This document shows positions 35,255-44,326 of a stretch of 64,000 bases of DNA, in pieces. The notes under the pieces were generated by a model. That model was given only the letters and a program-made list of their open reading frames with translations, ran no database searches and had not been told where the DNA came from. The stretch comes from Roseovarius arcticus. Lineage in GTDB: Bacteria; Pseudomonadota; Alphaproteobacteria; Rhodobacterales; Rhodobacteraceae. How positions within the stretch are numbered: the first letter of the stretch is position 1; the number at the start of each line of letters is the position of its first letter. A program made the translations under genes and the position numbers. Where the stretch lies: assembly GCF_006125015.1 (NCBI RefSeq), contig NZ_SZZN01000001.1, positions 4,037,875 to 4,101,874 on the forward strand, given 5' to 3'.

Positions 35255-35355
35255 CGCGAAAGGATAGGAACATTAGCGTTGAGTGATTTTTCTGATCACT
35301 GCAATCCATCAAAGTCGTGTAGACTGTCGATAGTTTGGGGCGTCGGCTGAGCCAA

Positions 35356-35685
35356 TCAGCGCTCTAGTAACGCCTGCTGAACTGCAACATCCCACCCTAA
35401 ATAGAGGGCATCCCCGTCTCGAATGACTGGACGGGCCATTAGCTTAGGCTTGGCCGAAATCTGCGCTTCGGCCTCGGAATTCTTGAGCCAGTCGTTAAGC
35501 CCGCGATAATCATTCGACGTCCGGTCTACCAAGCGGTCCCCGAATTCAGTGATCAATTCGGCCAATTCAGCCTCACTTAAAGGGTCGGCGCGGATATCGC
35601 GAATAGTTACGTCCTTACCCGCTGCCTCTAGCGCCTTGCGTGCCTTCGTGCACATGCTGCAGGTGTTCAATCCGTATATAATCAT
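35356..35685 (-). CDS. ArsC/Spx family thioredoxin-fold protein
   Basis: A 109-residue small protein beginning MIIYGLNTCSMCTKARKAL, with a CxxC-type redox pair at residues 9 and 12. Later features are RDIRADPLSEAELAEL and KPKLMARPVI, typical of the arsenate-reductase-like (ArsC/YffB/Spx) family. ATG at 35685 follows AGGAGG, which fixes the start. No arsenic genes are nearby, so a general redox role is as likely as arsenate reduction. Confidence 0.87.
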   Translation of the reverse strand: MIIYGLNTCSMCTKARKALEAAGKDVTIRDIRADPLSEAELAELITEFGDRLVDRTSNDYRGLNDWLKNSEAEAQISAKPKLMARPVIRDGDALYLGWDVAVQQALLER

Positions 35686-36100
35686 GTCGCATCCTCCTAT
35701 TTTGTTGCACTTTGCGCGCACCAGATTGACCAATGCAATCGAATACGCCCGATCCTGCTATCGGCGCGGTTAGATGCCTAAACTGAAGAGGTCATATCAG
35801 TCTGCGGCTGACCGTGATCGTAACTGCCAGGCCGCGGGTTCCCCCCCACCGGAACGCTGCAGTAACCAAGCATCTGCCACGGTGGCCGGATCGTCGCGGC
35901 GCCGCTGACGGGGCCATATTGCGCGATGGAGGCTGTGCGTCAAAAGAGCAGTCTACGCCGCCCTGCATAATTTCCTCAGAGTCAACGCCGGTCCCTGCGC
36001 GTTATAGGGCCAGTCTTACTTGCACGTCAGCGCTGCGGCTGAAACTATGCAGATGGCCGCAAACGGAATGTCCCGCCGCGCCGCGACGCACAGGTAGCCC
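35686..36100. other. Intergenic region upstream of the MscS gene
   Basis: 415 bases with no recognisable gene. Frames on both strands are short or low quality, and no tRNA or strong terminator is seen. It must hold the promoters for the ArsC-like gene (leftwards) and the MscS-like channel (rightwards). Confidence 0.4.
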
Positions 36101-37528
36101 ATGACGCCCAAGTATCCGCTTTTTCAGAAATTCAGACATCTCGTCTGTGCGGGGATCCTCTGCACCGCCGCTGTTATGTCGGCAACCGAACCTGCGGTCG
36201 CTCAGACCGCACCGACATCTGTCGATGAGACGGCCAGCGATCCACAAAAAGAGGTGGCCGTTGCCCCCAGTGTTCGCGATACGGAGATCGAGGACAGGCT
36301 GCGCCGGATATTGTCGGCCAGCAAATGGTTCACCGCGCTGGAAGTGTCGGTGCGTGAGGGCATCGTTTTCCTTGATGGGCAGGCCGAGACAGACGAGCGC
36401 AAGGAATGGGCCCGCCAGCTGGCCCTGCGCACCGAAGGCGTCGTTGCCGTTGTCGACCAAATAGAGGTGGACGCGCAGATCAGCTGGGATCTGGCCCCCA
36501 CTTGGCGCGAGATTGACAGGCTGGCTGATCGCGCGAAATGGTTTGCACCGGTGACGATAGTCTCGCTGTTGATCCTCTTTCTGGCGTGGATGCTGTCGCG
36601 CGGCGTGGCCGCCCTTGCGCGCCATTCGCTGCGCACGCGTATCCCATCGCCCCTGCTGCTTCATTTCGTGGCGCGGGTACTGTCGATACCCGTCCTTCTG
36701 ATTGGATTGTACCTTGTGCTTCAGCTTGCCGGGCTGACGCGTCTCGCCGTCACCGTTCTGGGGGGTACCGGTCTGGTCGGTATCATCCTTGGCCTCGCAT
36801 TTCGCGAGATCGCGGAAAATTCGCTGGCCAGTATTTTGCTCAGCGTCCGAAATCCATTTCGCGCTGGTGACTGGATCCGTGTCGCCGGGCATCAGGGCAT
36901 CGTGCAAAGCCTGAATATGCGTACAACAGTCCTGATGACAATGGATGGCAACCATGTGCAAATCCCAAACGCGCTGGTATTCACAAGCATCATCGAGAAC
37001 TTTTCGACCAATCCAAACCGGCGCTCGGAATTCATTGTTGGCATCGGGTATGACGACTCGGTGCCCGATGCACAGGCGGTCATCATTGAGGCATTGCGCG
37101 CGCATCCTGCTGTGCTGGACGATCCCGAGCCAAACGCGCTGGTCGACGAACTGGGCGCCTCGACGGTCGATATTCGTGTGCAATTCTGGTTCGATGGGAA
37201 ATCCTATTCGATATTCAAGGTCCGCTCGGCGCTGATGAGGCAGGTCAAGCAGGCGCTGCAAAACGCAGGCATTTCTATGCCTGACGCCTCGCGCGAGATT
37301 ATATTTCCCAACGGCGTGCTGATCCGCCACGCAAAGGCATCTAGCAGCGATCAAGAGGCGCCCACACCCGCTGCAAGGATCCGGGGCGCCGCAAATGCCA
37401 CATCCGGTGAGGGTGATCTTGCCTCCGAAGTGGACGACTTGGAGCGGCAAGCTGATGCCGCCGATCCACCGAGCGCTGGAGAAAACCTGCTTGCCTCAAC
37501 GGGTGGTAAGGGCGCGGGTAAAAACTAG
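36101..37528 (+). CDS. Mechanosensitive channel, MscS family
   Basis: A 475-residue membrane protein. It has a signal peptide (about residues 14-33, ending VAQTAP), then a periplasmic BON-like region (RDTEIEDRLRRILSASKWFT and VREGIVFLDGQAETDERK), then three or more helices. The pore helix and beta domain are typical: LGGTGLVGIILGLAFREIAE and VRNPFRAGDWIRVAGHQG, then QIPNALVFTSIIENFS. The C-terminal tail is disordered and charged. It gates on membrane tension to release osmolytes. The BON/MscS combination occurs in marine alphaproteobacteria. Confidence 0.93.
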   Translation: MTPKYPLFQKFRHLVCAGILCTAAVMSATEPAVAQTAPTSVDETASDPQKEVAVAPSVRDTEIEDRLRRILSASKWFTALEVSVREGIVFLDGQAETDERKEWARQLALRTEGVVAVVDQIEVDAQISWDLAPTWREIDRLADRAKWFAPVTIVSLLILFLAWMLSRGVAALARHSLRTRIPSPLLLHFVARVLSIPVLLIGLYLVLQLAGLTRLAVTVLGGTGLVGIILGLAFREIAENSLASILLSVRNPFRAGDWIRVAGHQGIVQSLNMRTTVLMTMDGNHVQIPNALVFTSIIENFSTNPNRRSEFIVGIGYDDSVPDAQAVIIEALRAHPAVLDDPEPNALVDELGASTVDIRVQFWFDGKSYSIFKVRSALMRQVKQALQNAGISMPDASREIIFPNGVLIRHAKASSSDQEAPTPAARIRGAANATSGEGDLASEVDDLERQADAADPPSAGENLLASTGGKGAGKN

Positions 37529-37592
37529 GGCTGCGGCCGCGTCTGGTTAAGGACGCTCTTGCGCCGTCTGGAAAAGCCGTACAAGCAGCACT

Positions 37593-39410
37593 ATGCTGCG
37601 CCGCATGGCATCGCGCACCCCCCGCATCTCGGCCCGATGGTCGCTTACCCTTCAAATTGGGGCTTTTGCGCTGTTGATGGCTGTGTTGGTTTGGCCGCAG
37701 GTCCAGCGGTACTTTCTGAACGAGGCGGCAGAGCAGAACAGCGTGACGTCGCGGCTTGTGGGCGATGGTCTACGTTCTGCACTTGATCGCTATGCACCAT
37801 TGCCGCATCTGATCGCGGCACGGCCCGAACTGTCGCAGCTACTGCGCCGTCCAAATGATCGCGACCTCGCCGCGGGTGTGAACGAACTCCTGCTCAACAC
37901 AGCAATTTCAGTCACCGCGTCGGATGTCTATCTGATGGACACGGCCGGGCTAACAATCGCAGCCAGTTCTTATCGCAAGGAACGCTCGTTTGTCGGGCGC
38001 AATTTTAGTTACCGGCCCTACTTTATCCAAGCTATTGCTGGCGGTCTGGGACAGTACTTCGCCTTGGGTACGACATCCGGCGAGCGAGGCTACTTCTATG
38101 CCGCGCCGGTACGGGACGGGCCGCACATTATTGGCGTCGTCGCGGTAAAATTCACGGTCGACGCGTTTGAGGCGCGCTGGCGCGAGGCATCGTCAGATAT
38201 CATTGTGACAGACCGCGCCGGGATCGTGTTCATGGCTAGCCGTCCAGACTGGAGGCTGCGCGCCAGCGTAGCGTTGACGCCAGCGCGGCGGGCTGAAATT
38301 GAGCAAAATAGGCAGTATCCGCTGGATCGGCTGACACCGCTGGATCTGGAGCACAAGATTGGGCCGGGCGGCATCCAGCTGGCAATCATCGACGGTGCCG
38401 AATACATGCTTGCGACCAGCACAGCGACGCAGGCAGCCGGCTGGACCGTCACGTCACTGAGGCGCGCGGCCCCTGCACGATTGCAGGCGGCGGTGCTGTT
38501 CGCGATTCTCGCGATGCTAGGCCTGCTGATGATCCTTGCCGCACGGGTCCTGCGCCACCGCGCAGCGCAGCGCATGCGCGCGCGCAAATTGCTGGAGCGC
38601 CGGGTCGATGAGCGGACCGCCGCCCTGAGCCACGAGATCACCGAACGCCGCCGCACCGAGGAGACCCTGAGGCGCACGCAAGCGGGCCTCGTTCAAGCGG
38701 GCAAGCTGTCGGCGCTTGGCCAAATGTCTGCGGCGCTGAGCCATGAGTTCAACCAACCGCTGCAGGCGGTCAAGGCGTATGCCGAAAACGCGCAAACCTT
38801 CCTCGACCGGGGCGAGACGAGCGAGGTGCGCGATAATATCGGGCGCATATCGCGAATGGCCGATCGCATGGCCGCGATTTCAAAACACTTGCGCAATTTT
38901 GCCCGCCGGCCGGGTGAGGCGATAGGGCCAATTACGCTAATTTCGGTCATCGAAGACGCGCTCGCTGTCAGCGCCCCCAAGGCAAAAGCAAACGGTGTGC
39001 AGCTGGACTATATTCGGCCAGAGGGTGCCCCATGGGTGATGGGGGGGCATGTGCGGCTGCAACAGGTGCTGGTCAATCTGGTGTCCAACGGGATCGACGC
39101 CGCGGGTGCCCAAGGACGGCTCGACATTGCGGTGCTGCCTAGCGCTGGTGGCTGGCAGGTTACTGTTCGCGACACTGGACCAGGCCTGCCACCCGGCGCG
39201 GCAGAGCAAATGTTCGATCCATTCTTTACCACCAAGCCGATGGGGCAGGGGCTGGGCCTTGGTCTGAGCATTTCTTATAATATCGTGCGTGATTTCGGAG
39301 GCACCCTATGGGGTGCGGACCACCATGAGGGAGGTGCGATCTTTGGCGTCGATCTGGTAGCAGCAGACGTGCCAGAGCAGGACAAATCCGTTCAGGAGGC
39401 GGCGGAATGA
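37593..39410 (+). CDS. Sensor histidine kinase, DctB type
   Basis: A 605-residue membrane kinase. It has two helices (about residues 22-40 and 298-318) enclosing a large double-Cache-like periplasmic sensor domain (DVYLMDTAGLTIAASSYRK, YRPYFIQAIAGGLGQYFALG). A coiled linker leads to the H-box AALSHEFNQPLQAVKAYAEN, the N-box NLVSNGIDAA, the G1 box DTGPGLPPGA and the G2 box GLGLGLSIS. This matches DctB, which senses C4-dicarboxylates. It overlaps the DctD-like regulator gene by 4 bases. The actual ligand here may differ, because the neighbouring transporter is a TAXI-type rather than DctP-type TRAP system. Confidence 0.93.
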   Translation: MLRRMASRTPRISARWSLTLQIGAFALLMAVLVWPQVQRYFLNEAAEQNSVTSRLVGDGLRSALDRYAPLPHLIAARPELSQLLRRPNDRDLAAGVNELLLNTAISVTASDVYLMDTAGLTIAASSYRKERSFVGRNFSYRPYFIQAIAGGLGQYFALGTTSGERGYFYAAPVRDGPHIIGVVAVKFTVDAFEARWREASSDIIVTDRAGIVFMASRPDWRLRASVALTPARRAEIEQNRQYPLDRLTPLDLEHKIGPGGIQLAIIDGAEYMLATSTATQAAGWTVTSLRRAAPARLQAAVLFAILAMLGLLMILAARVLRHRAAQRMRARKLLERRVDERTAALSHEITERRRTEETLRRTQAGLVQAGKLSALGQMSAALSHEFNQPLQAVKAYAENAQTFLDRGETSEVRDNIGRISRMADRMAAISKHLRNFARRPGEAIGPITLISVIEDALAVSAPKAKANGVQLDYIRPEGAPWVMGGHVRLQQVLVNLVSNGIDAAGAQGRLDIAVLPSAGGWQVTVRDTGPGLPPGAAEQMFDPFFTTKPMGQGLGLGLSISYNIVRDFGGTLWGADHHEGGAIFGVDLVAADVPEQDKSVQEAAE

Positions 39411-40741
39411 CCGGTACGGTCCTTTTTGTCGACGACGAAGAGGAGCTGCGCTGCGCCGCTGCCCAGACGTTAAAGCTGGCTGGGCTTCCGGCGCTGGCGC
39501 TGGCAGAGGCCGAGATGGCGCTGGCCCGCGTCGCGCGTGATTTTCCCGGCATACTGATCACCGATATACGGATGCCCGGCATGGACGGCATGACATTGCT
39601 GCGCCTCGCGCTTGAGATTGATCCGGCGCTGCCTGTGATCATCGTCACAGGCAACGGCGATGTGGAACTCGCGGTGCAAGCGATGCGGGACGGCGCCTAT
39701 GATTTTCTGGAAAAGCCCTACGACCCCGCTCACCTGACCCATGTTGTACGCCGCGCATTAGACAAGCGCCGCCTGACACTTGAGAACCGCGCGCTGCGCA
39801 ATCGAGTGGGCGGGCGCGACGTGATTGAGGCGCGTCTGATCGGACGCTCGGGCATAATGGTGCGCTTGCGCGAACAGGTGCGCGCGGTTGCCGCCACCGA
39901 CGCCGACGCACTGATCAATGGCGAGACAGGTACCGGCAAGGAGGTGATAGCGCGCGCGATCCACCGCGCCTCGCCGCGGCAGGGCAAGCCATTCGTGCAT
40001 ATCAACTGTGCCGCGCTGCCCCGTGATCTGGTCGAGATCGAACTCTTTGGCCATGTCGCCGGCGCGTTCTCTGGCGCGCACCGCACAAGATACGGCAAGC
40101 TGGAGCATGGGCGCGGCGGGACCGTCTTCTTGGATGAGATTGATAGCCTGGACACGGCTGTGCAGGCCAAGTTTTTGCACGCAATCCAGAGCCGCCAGAT
40201 CACGCCGCTGGGCTCGAACGATCCGGTCGATCTGGATGTGCGCTTTATTGCGGCCTCAAAGGAACCGCTGAATGATGCAGTGGCCGATGGCCGTTTTCGC
40301 AGTGATCTGTACTACCGGTTGAATGTGGTAACGCTTCGTGCGCCGCCCCTATTCGAGCGAAAAGAGGATATCCCGCAGCTCTTCGTGCATTTAGTGCAGG
40401 AGGCAGCGACGCGGTACAATCGCGCAGCGCCCGATGTGAATGCGGCGACGCTCTCTGATCTGGCAGAGCGTGAATGGTCTGGGAATGTGCGCGAGTTGCG
40501 CAACGCTGCCGACCGTTTCGTTATGGGGCTGCCGGCGGGCGATAGCGCGTCCGTCGACGCACCGGACAGCGATGGCACCTTGCCCGCACGGATGGCCGCA
40601 CATGAGCGTAGCCTGATTGCAGCCGCATTAACATCGAACGGTGGCGCGCTGAAACCAACCTATGAGGCGCTAGGGATCAGCCGCAAAGCGCTGTATGAGA
40701 AGATGCAGAAGCATGGGTTGGATCGCCGGAGCTTTGACTGA
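39407..40741 (+). CDS. Sigma-54-dependent response regulator, DctD type
   Basis: A 444-residue NtrC-family activator. The receiver domain has VLFVDDEEELR, the phospho-Asp in ITDIRMPGMDG and Lys in FLEKPYDP. The AAA+ domain has Walker A NGETGTGKE, the sigma-54 contact loop reading GAFSGA (GAFTGA in most members), Walker B GGTVFLDEID and the sensor region FRSDLYYRLNVVTL. The Fis-type helix-turn-helix is near the end (ALGISRKALYEKMQKHG). It should activate the sigma-54 promoter at 40837, which precedes the TAXI transporter. Confidence 0.94.
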   Translation: MTGTVLFVDDEEELRCAAAQTLKLAGLPALALAEAEMALARVARDFPGILITDIRMPGMDGMTLLRLALEIDPALPVIIVTGNGDVELAVQAMRDGAYDFLEKPYDPAHLTHVVRRALDKRRLTLENRALRNRVGGRDVIEARLIGRSGIMVRLREQVRAVAATDADALINGETGTGKEVIARAIHRASPRQGKPFVHINCAALPRDLVEIELFGHVAGAFSGAHRTRYGKLEHGRGGTVFLDEIDSLDTAVQAKFLHAIQSRQITPLGSNDPVDLDVRFIAASKEPLNDAVADGRFRSDLYYRLNVVTLRAPPLFERKEDIPQLFVHLVQEAATRYNRAAPDVNAATLSDLAEREWSGNVRELRNAADRFVMGLPAGDSASVDAPDSDGTLPARMAAHERSLIAAALTSNGGALKPTYEALGISRKALYEKMQKHGLDRRSFD

Positions 40742-40752
40742 GGGCGTCAATA

Positions 40753-40772
40753 ATGGGTCGAATTCGACCCAT
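40753..40772. promoter_or_regulatory. Perfect 20-base palindrome, candidate DctD-like enhancer site
   Basis: ATGGGTCGAATTCGACCCAT is a perfect palindrome, 12 bases after the regulator stop and about 65 bases upstream of the sigma-54 promoter. This is the normal place for an NtrC-family upstream activating sequence. Confidence 0.65.
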
Positions 40773-40836
40773 GCGGTCGCGCAGATGTACCGAAATGCAC
40801 CCAAAGGGGGCCACTTTTGAGGCGTGCATGCCCGAA

Positions 40837-40852
40837 TGGCGCGCATTTAGCT
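40837..40852 (+). promoter_or_regulatory. Sigma-54 (-24/-12) promoter of the TAXI transporter
   Basis: TGGCGCGCATTTAGCT matches the sigma-54 consensus TGGCACG-N4-TTGCW, with the invariant GG (40838-40839) and GC (40850-40851) at the correct 10-base spacing. Transcription would start near 40863, about 80 bases before the solute-binding protein gene. It fits the adjacent sigma-54 activator. Confidence 0.72.
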
Positions 40853-40942
40853 TGTCATAGGGATGGCCGCTCCGCTCTATTCCAGCATCGCTGCGGAACC
40901 GGGAGGGTGCCGTGCGAAAAGTATGACCCAAGGGAGAGAGAC

Positions 40943-41926
40943 ATGAAATTCACCGCAATCCTTGCATCCACCACAATCATCGCCGCAGGCGCGGCCTTTG
41001 CGCAAGAGGTCGACAAGTCAGATTGGCCCACCAGCTTTACCGTCGGCACGGCAAGCCAGGGCGGCACCTACTTCGCCTATGGTTCCGGATGGGCAAACCT
41101 GGTGGCCGAAGAGTTAGGCCTGACGGGCGGCGGCGAAGTCACCGGCGGCCCGATGCAGAACATGGCGCTGGTCCACACCGGCGAGGCCGCGTTTGGTATG
41201 ACGACGATGGGCCCTGCGGCGGAATCGCTGGCAGGCACGAACCCGATCGCGCCTGGCCTTGAGATGACGCAGGCCTGCGCGATGTTCCCGATGTACCAGA
41301 CACCGTTTTCGGTGACAGCACTCGCGTCCTCGGGCATCAAGAGCGTCAGTGACATTCCCGCCGGTGCCAAGATCGGATTTGGCCCAGCCGGATCGACCTC
41401 CGACACATATTTCCCGCGCATGATGGATACGCTGGGCGTGGAATATGATCGCCGCAACGGCGGCTGGACGGATTTGGGCGGCCAGCTTCAGGATGGCCTC
41501 TTGGACGTGATCGCGTTCGCCGCAGGCGTGCCGGTGCCCGCGGTTAGCCAGCTTGAGGTGCAGACCGACGTGAACATCATCGAGTTCACCGAAGAAGAGC
41601 AGGCCAAGTTGCTAGAGGCGTTCCCTGTCTCCGATTTCTCGATAAAGGCGAACACCTACAGCTCGCTGGAGGCTGACGCACGGTCGGTTTCCATGTGGAA
41701 TTTTGCCATCGCGAACTGCGATCTGCCAACGTCCTTTGTAAACGCTGTTGTTGATGTGGTTATGTCGGACAATGCACGCATGACTGGCATCCACAAGGCC
41801 GCAGGATCGACCCTGCCCGAGAACTGGGACAAGAACAAAGTGCTGAAATGGCACCCCGGCGCAGCGGCATGGTTCAACGAAAATGCAGGCGCGGATATTC
41901 CCGCCGACATGATCTACGGCGGCTGA
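40943..41926 (+). CDS. TAXI family TRAP transporter solute-binding protein
   Basis: A 327-residue periplasmic protein with a signal peptide (KFTAILASTTIIAAGAAFAQ). Its opening TVGTASQGGTYFAYGSGWAN is the TAXI-family hallmark. Later conserved segments include GGPMQNMALVHTGEAAFGM and IGFGPAGSTSDTYFPRM. It captures an organic acid or related solute for the fused permease downstream. ATG at 40943 follows GGGAGAGA. Expression is probably from the sigma-54 promoter at 40837. The substrate cannot be inferred from sequence, although the DctB-like sensor points to carboxylates. Confidence 0.94.
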   Translation: MKFTAILASTTIIAAGAAFAQEVDKSDWPTSFTVGTASQGGTYFAYGSGWANLVAEELGLTGGGEVTGGPMQNMALVHTGEAAFGMTTMGPAAESLAGTNPIAPGLEMTQACAMFPMYQTPFSVTALASSGIKSVSDIPAGAKIGFGPAGSTSDTYFPRMMDTLGVEYDRRNGGWTDLGGQLQDGLLDVIAFAAGVPVPAVSQLEVQTDVNIIEFTEEEQAKLLEAFPVSDFSIKANTYSSLEADARSVSMWNFAIANCDLPTSFVNAVVDVVMSDNARMTGIHKAAGSTLPENWDKNKVLKWHPGAAAWFNENAGADIPADMIYGG

Positions 41927-41942
41927 TATAGCTGATAAACAT

Positions 41943-41972
41943 GACATGCCGCCCCTGACCGGGCGGCATGTC
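41943..41972 (+). terminator. Intercistronic hairpin between binding protein and permease
   Basis: GACATGCCGCCC and GGGCGGCATGTC form a perfect 12-base stem with a 6-base loop, 16 bases after the binding-protein stop, followed by only TTT. It probably lowers downstream expression or stabilises the binding-protein message. Confidence 0.6.
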
Positions 41973-42013
41973 TTTGCCGGTTGATACGGCACGCCTTTGG
42001 GAGGGGGACAATC

Positions 42014-44242
42014 ATGACAGACCAGCAAAGCCAGGTTATCGCAGAGGGCGTCGACGACGAGCCCGTAGAGAGCAACCGCCGCATATTTGCCGGGCGGGGC
42101 TATCTGATAGTGGCTGTTCTGTCGGCGGTCTATGCGTTCTTTCACATGGCAGCATTGAACGGTCTGTCGATCTACGAATGGACGGGCATCAACATCCCGC
42201 TACTCCCAACCTTCCCGATGGAGACTTGGAATTTCCGCATCGTCCATGTGGCGGGCGCGCTGATCCTGGGCTTCACGCTCTATTCTGCGCGCGGATTTCT
42301 GGATGAGGGCGAGGGGCGCGGGGCGCGCCACCCGCTTGATATTCTGGCCGCGGTGGCGATTCTGCCCGCTTTCTACGCTATCTGGACCGCATTTGGCATC
42401 TCCGCGCAGATCGCAGACGGCGTGATGTGGAACGGGATGAGCGCCGAATTCAAGAACCTTGAGTTGTATCATTACGGCCTGCCGCTGATCGTGGCGACGG
42501 CGATCGGCATTATTACTGGCTGGTTTCGGGGCCGCGAGCGGGGGCAGGTCGCAATCGCCGATCTGCTGCTGTCGCTCTGCTCCATCGCGGTGGCGGTCTA
42601 TCTGATCACGATCTATGGCACGCTTATGCGCAATTCCACTGGCACGCCGTTTGCGCCCATCGGCATCAGTCTGGCCGCCGTCGCAGGCACCGCGCTGATT
42701 ATGGAGATGACGCGCCGGGTTGCGGGTCTGGCGTTGATTGTGATCTCCGGCATCTTTCTCATCTACGTCTTTACCGGCGACATGCTGCCCGGCTTTCTTA
42801 ACGCGCCAAACATCCAATGGACGCGCTTTTTCAGCCAAGTTTATACCGATGCTGGCATTTTGGGGCCAACGACGGCGGTGTCCTCTACCTACATCATTCT
42901 CTTCATCATCTTCGCAGCGTTCCTTCAGGCGTCGAAAGTGGGCGACTATTTTGTCAACTTTGCCTTTGCCGCTGCGGGGCGTGCGCGGGGCGGCCCGGCT
43001 AAGGTCGCGATCTTTGCCTCCGGCCTCATGGGCATGATCAACGGCACGTCGGCGGGCAACGTGGTGGCGACAGGATCGCTGACCATCCCGCTGATGAAGA
43101 AGGTCGGCTATCACAAGAAAACCGCCGGCGCGGTCGAGGCTGCGGCCTCGACGGGCGGGCAAATCATGCCACCCATCATGGGCGCGGGCGCGTTCATCAT
43201 GGCCGAGATTACGGGCATCCCCTATACTGATATCGCCATCGCCGCGATCATCCCGGCGGTCCTCTACTTTGTTTCGATCTACTTCATGGTCGATTTCGAG
43301 GCGGCAAAGCTGGGCATGCGCGGCATGAGCGAGGACGAGCTACCCAAATTCCGTGACATGATCCGCCGGGTATTCCTGTTTCTGCCGATCATCATCCTGA
43401 TCTATGCGCTCTTTATGGGTTATTCGGTCATCCGCGCAGGCACGCTTGCGACCGCAGCCGCAGCCGTGGTGTCGTGGCTGACGCCCTACCGGATGGGCCT
43501 GCGTAGCATCCTCAAAGCGTTCGAGCTGGCCGGTATCATGTCAATCCAGATCATCGCGGTCTGTGCCTGCGCGGGCATAATCGTGGGTGTCATAAGCCTG
43601 ACAGGGGTTGGCGCGCGGTTCTCGTCGGTTCTGCTGGGGCTGGCCGATACCAGTCAATTTATGGCGCTGTTCTTTGCGATGTGCATCTCGATCCTCTTGG
43701 GCATGGGGATGCCGACAACGGCGGCTTATGCGGTGGCGGCATCAGTCGTGGCGCCCGGCCTTGTGCAACTGGGCATCCCGCAGCTGACGGCCCACTTCTT
43801 CGTCTTCTACTTTGCGGTCGTGTCGGCCATTACGCCCCCTGTGGCGCTCGCTAGTTACGCGGCGGCGGGCATCTCGGGCGCCAACCCGATGGAGACGTCT
43901 GTGGCGTCGTTCAAAATCGGAATTTCGGCATTTGTCGTGCCATTTATGTTCTTCTACAATGGGGCAATCTTGATGGACGGCACGTGGATCGAGGTGATCC
44001 GCGCGGCCGTAACTGCAATCTTTGGGGTATTCCTGCTGTCGTCAGGCGTGCAGGGCTGGTTCGCCGGGGGCCGCGTTGCGTGGTTCATGCGTGTGGGCCT
44101 GATACTGGCGGCGCTGTTCATGATTTCGGGCGGGTTGATTACCGACGCGCTTGGGATCGCGCTGACCGTCGCGCTGTTTCTGGTGCAGCGGCAGTTCCAG
44201 CCTGCACCTGATGCGCAGATTGTCGTACGCGGTAGTGACTGA
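42014..44242 (+). CDS. TRAP transporter permease, fused 4TM/12TM type
   Basis: A 742-residue membrane protein combining the small (DctQ-like) and large (DctM-like) TRAP subunits, as usual for TAXI systems. About 17-19 helices are visible. DctM motifs include GMINGTSAGNVVATGSLTIP, EAAASTGGQIMPPIMGAGAF and LGMGMPTTAAYAVAASVVAP. It uses an ion gradient to import the solute delivered by the TAXI protein. ATG at 42014 follows GGGAGGGGG, so the frame start at 41981 was rejected. It forms an operon with the binding-protein gene. Confidence 0.95.
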   Translation: MTDQQSQVIAEGVDDEPVESNRRIFAGRGYLIVAVLSAVYAFFHMAALNGLSIYEWTGINIPLLPTFPMETWNFRIVHVAGALILGFTLYSARGFLDEGEGRGARHPLDILAAVAILPAFYAIWTAFGISAQIADGVMWNGMSAEFKNLELYHYGLPLIVATAIGIITGWFRGRERGQVAIADLLLSLCSIAVAVYLITIYGTLMRNSTGTPFAPIGISLAAVAGTALIMEMTRRVAGLALIVISGIFLIYVFTGDMLPGFLNAPNIQWTRFFSQVYTDAGILGPTTAVSSTYIILFIIFAAFLQASKVGDYFVNFAFAAAGRARGGPAKVAIFASGLMGMINGTSAGNVVATGSLTIPLMKKVGYHKKTAGAVEAAASTGGQIMPPIMGAGAFIMAEITGIPYTDIAIAAIIPAVLYFVSIYFMVDFEAAKLGMRGMSEDELPKFRDMIRRVFLFLPIIILIYALFMGYSVIRAGTLATAAAAVVSWLTPYRMGLRSILKAFELAGIMSIQIIAVCACAGIIVGVISLTGVGARFSSVLLGLADTSQFMALFFAMCISILLGMGMPTTAAYAVAASVVAPGLVQLGIPQLTAHFFVFYFAVVSAITPPVALASYAAAGISGANPMETSVASFKIGISAFVVPFMFFYNGAILMDGTWIEVIRAAVTAIFGVFLLSSGVQGWFAGGRVAWFMRVGLILAALFMISGGLITDALGIALTVALFLVQRQFQPAPDAQIVVRGSD

Positions 44243-44326
44243 CAGGGGGTGCATCGGTGCGGCGGCCCATGTAGAAGGGCCGCGCACCACCATCCGTAAC
44301 ACGACTGCCACCCTGCCGGAGCGTTC

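Noticed and set aside
35686..36100. Possible mobile-element remnant or tRNA upstream of MscS
   Set aside because: No transposase motif, terminal inverted repeat or cloverleaf could be found.
36002..37450. 482-codon open frame antisense to the MscS gene
   Set aside because: Cys/His/Arg-rich composition, no family motif, and it lies fully opposite a clear MscS channel. It is a by-product of GC-rich codon use.
40753..40772. tRNA-like GGTCGAATTCGACC segment
   Set aside because: It resembles a T-arm, but no acceptor, D- or anticodon arm surrounds it. It is better explained as a regulator-binding palindrome.
42200..43162. 320-codon frame antisense to the TRAP permease
   Set aside because: Arg/Asp/His-rich, without motifs, opposite a well-supported gene.
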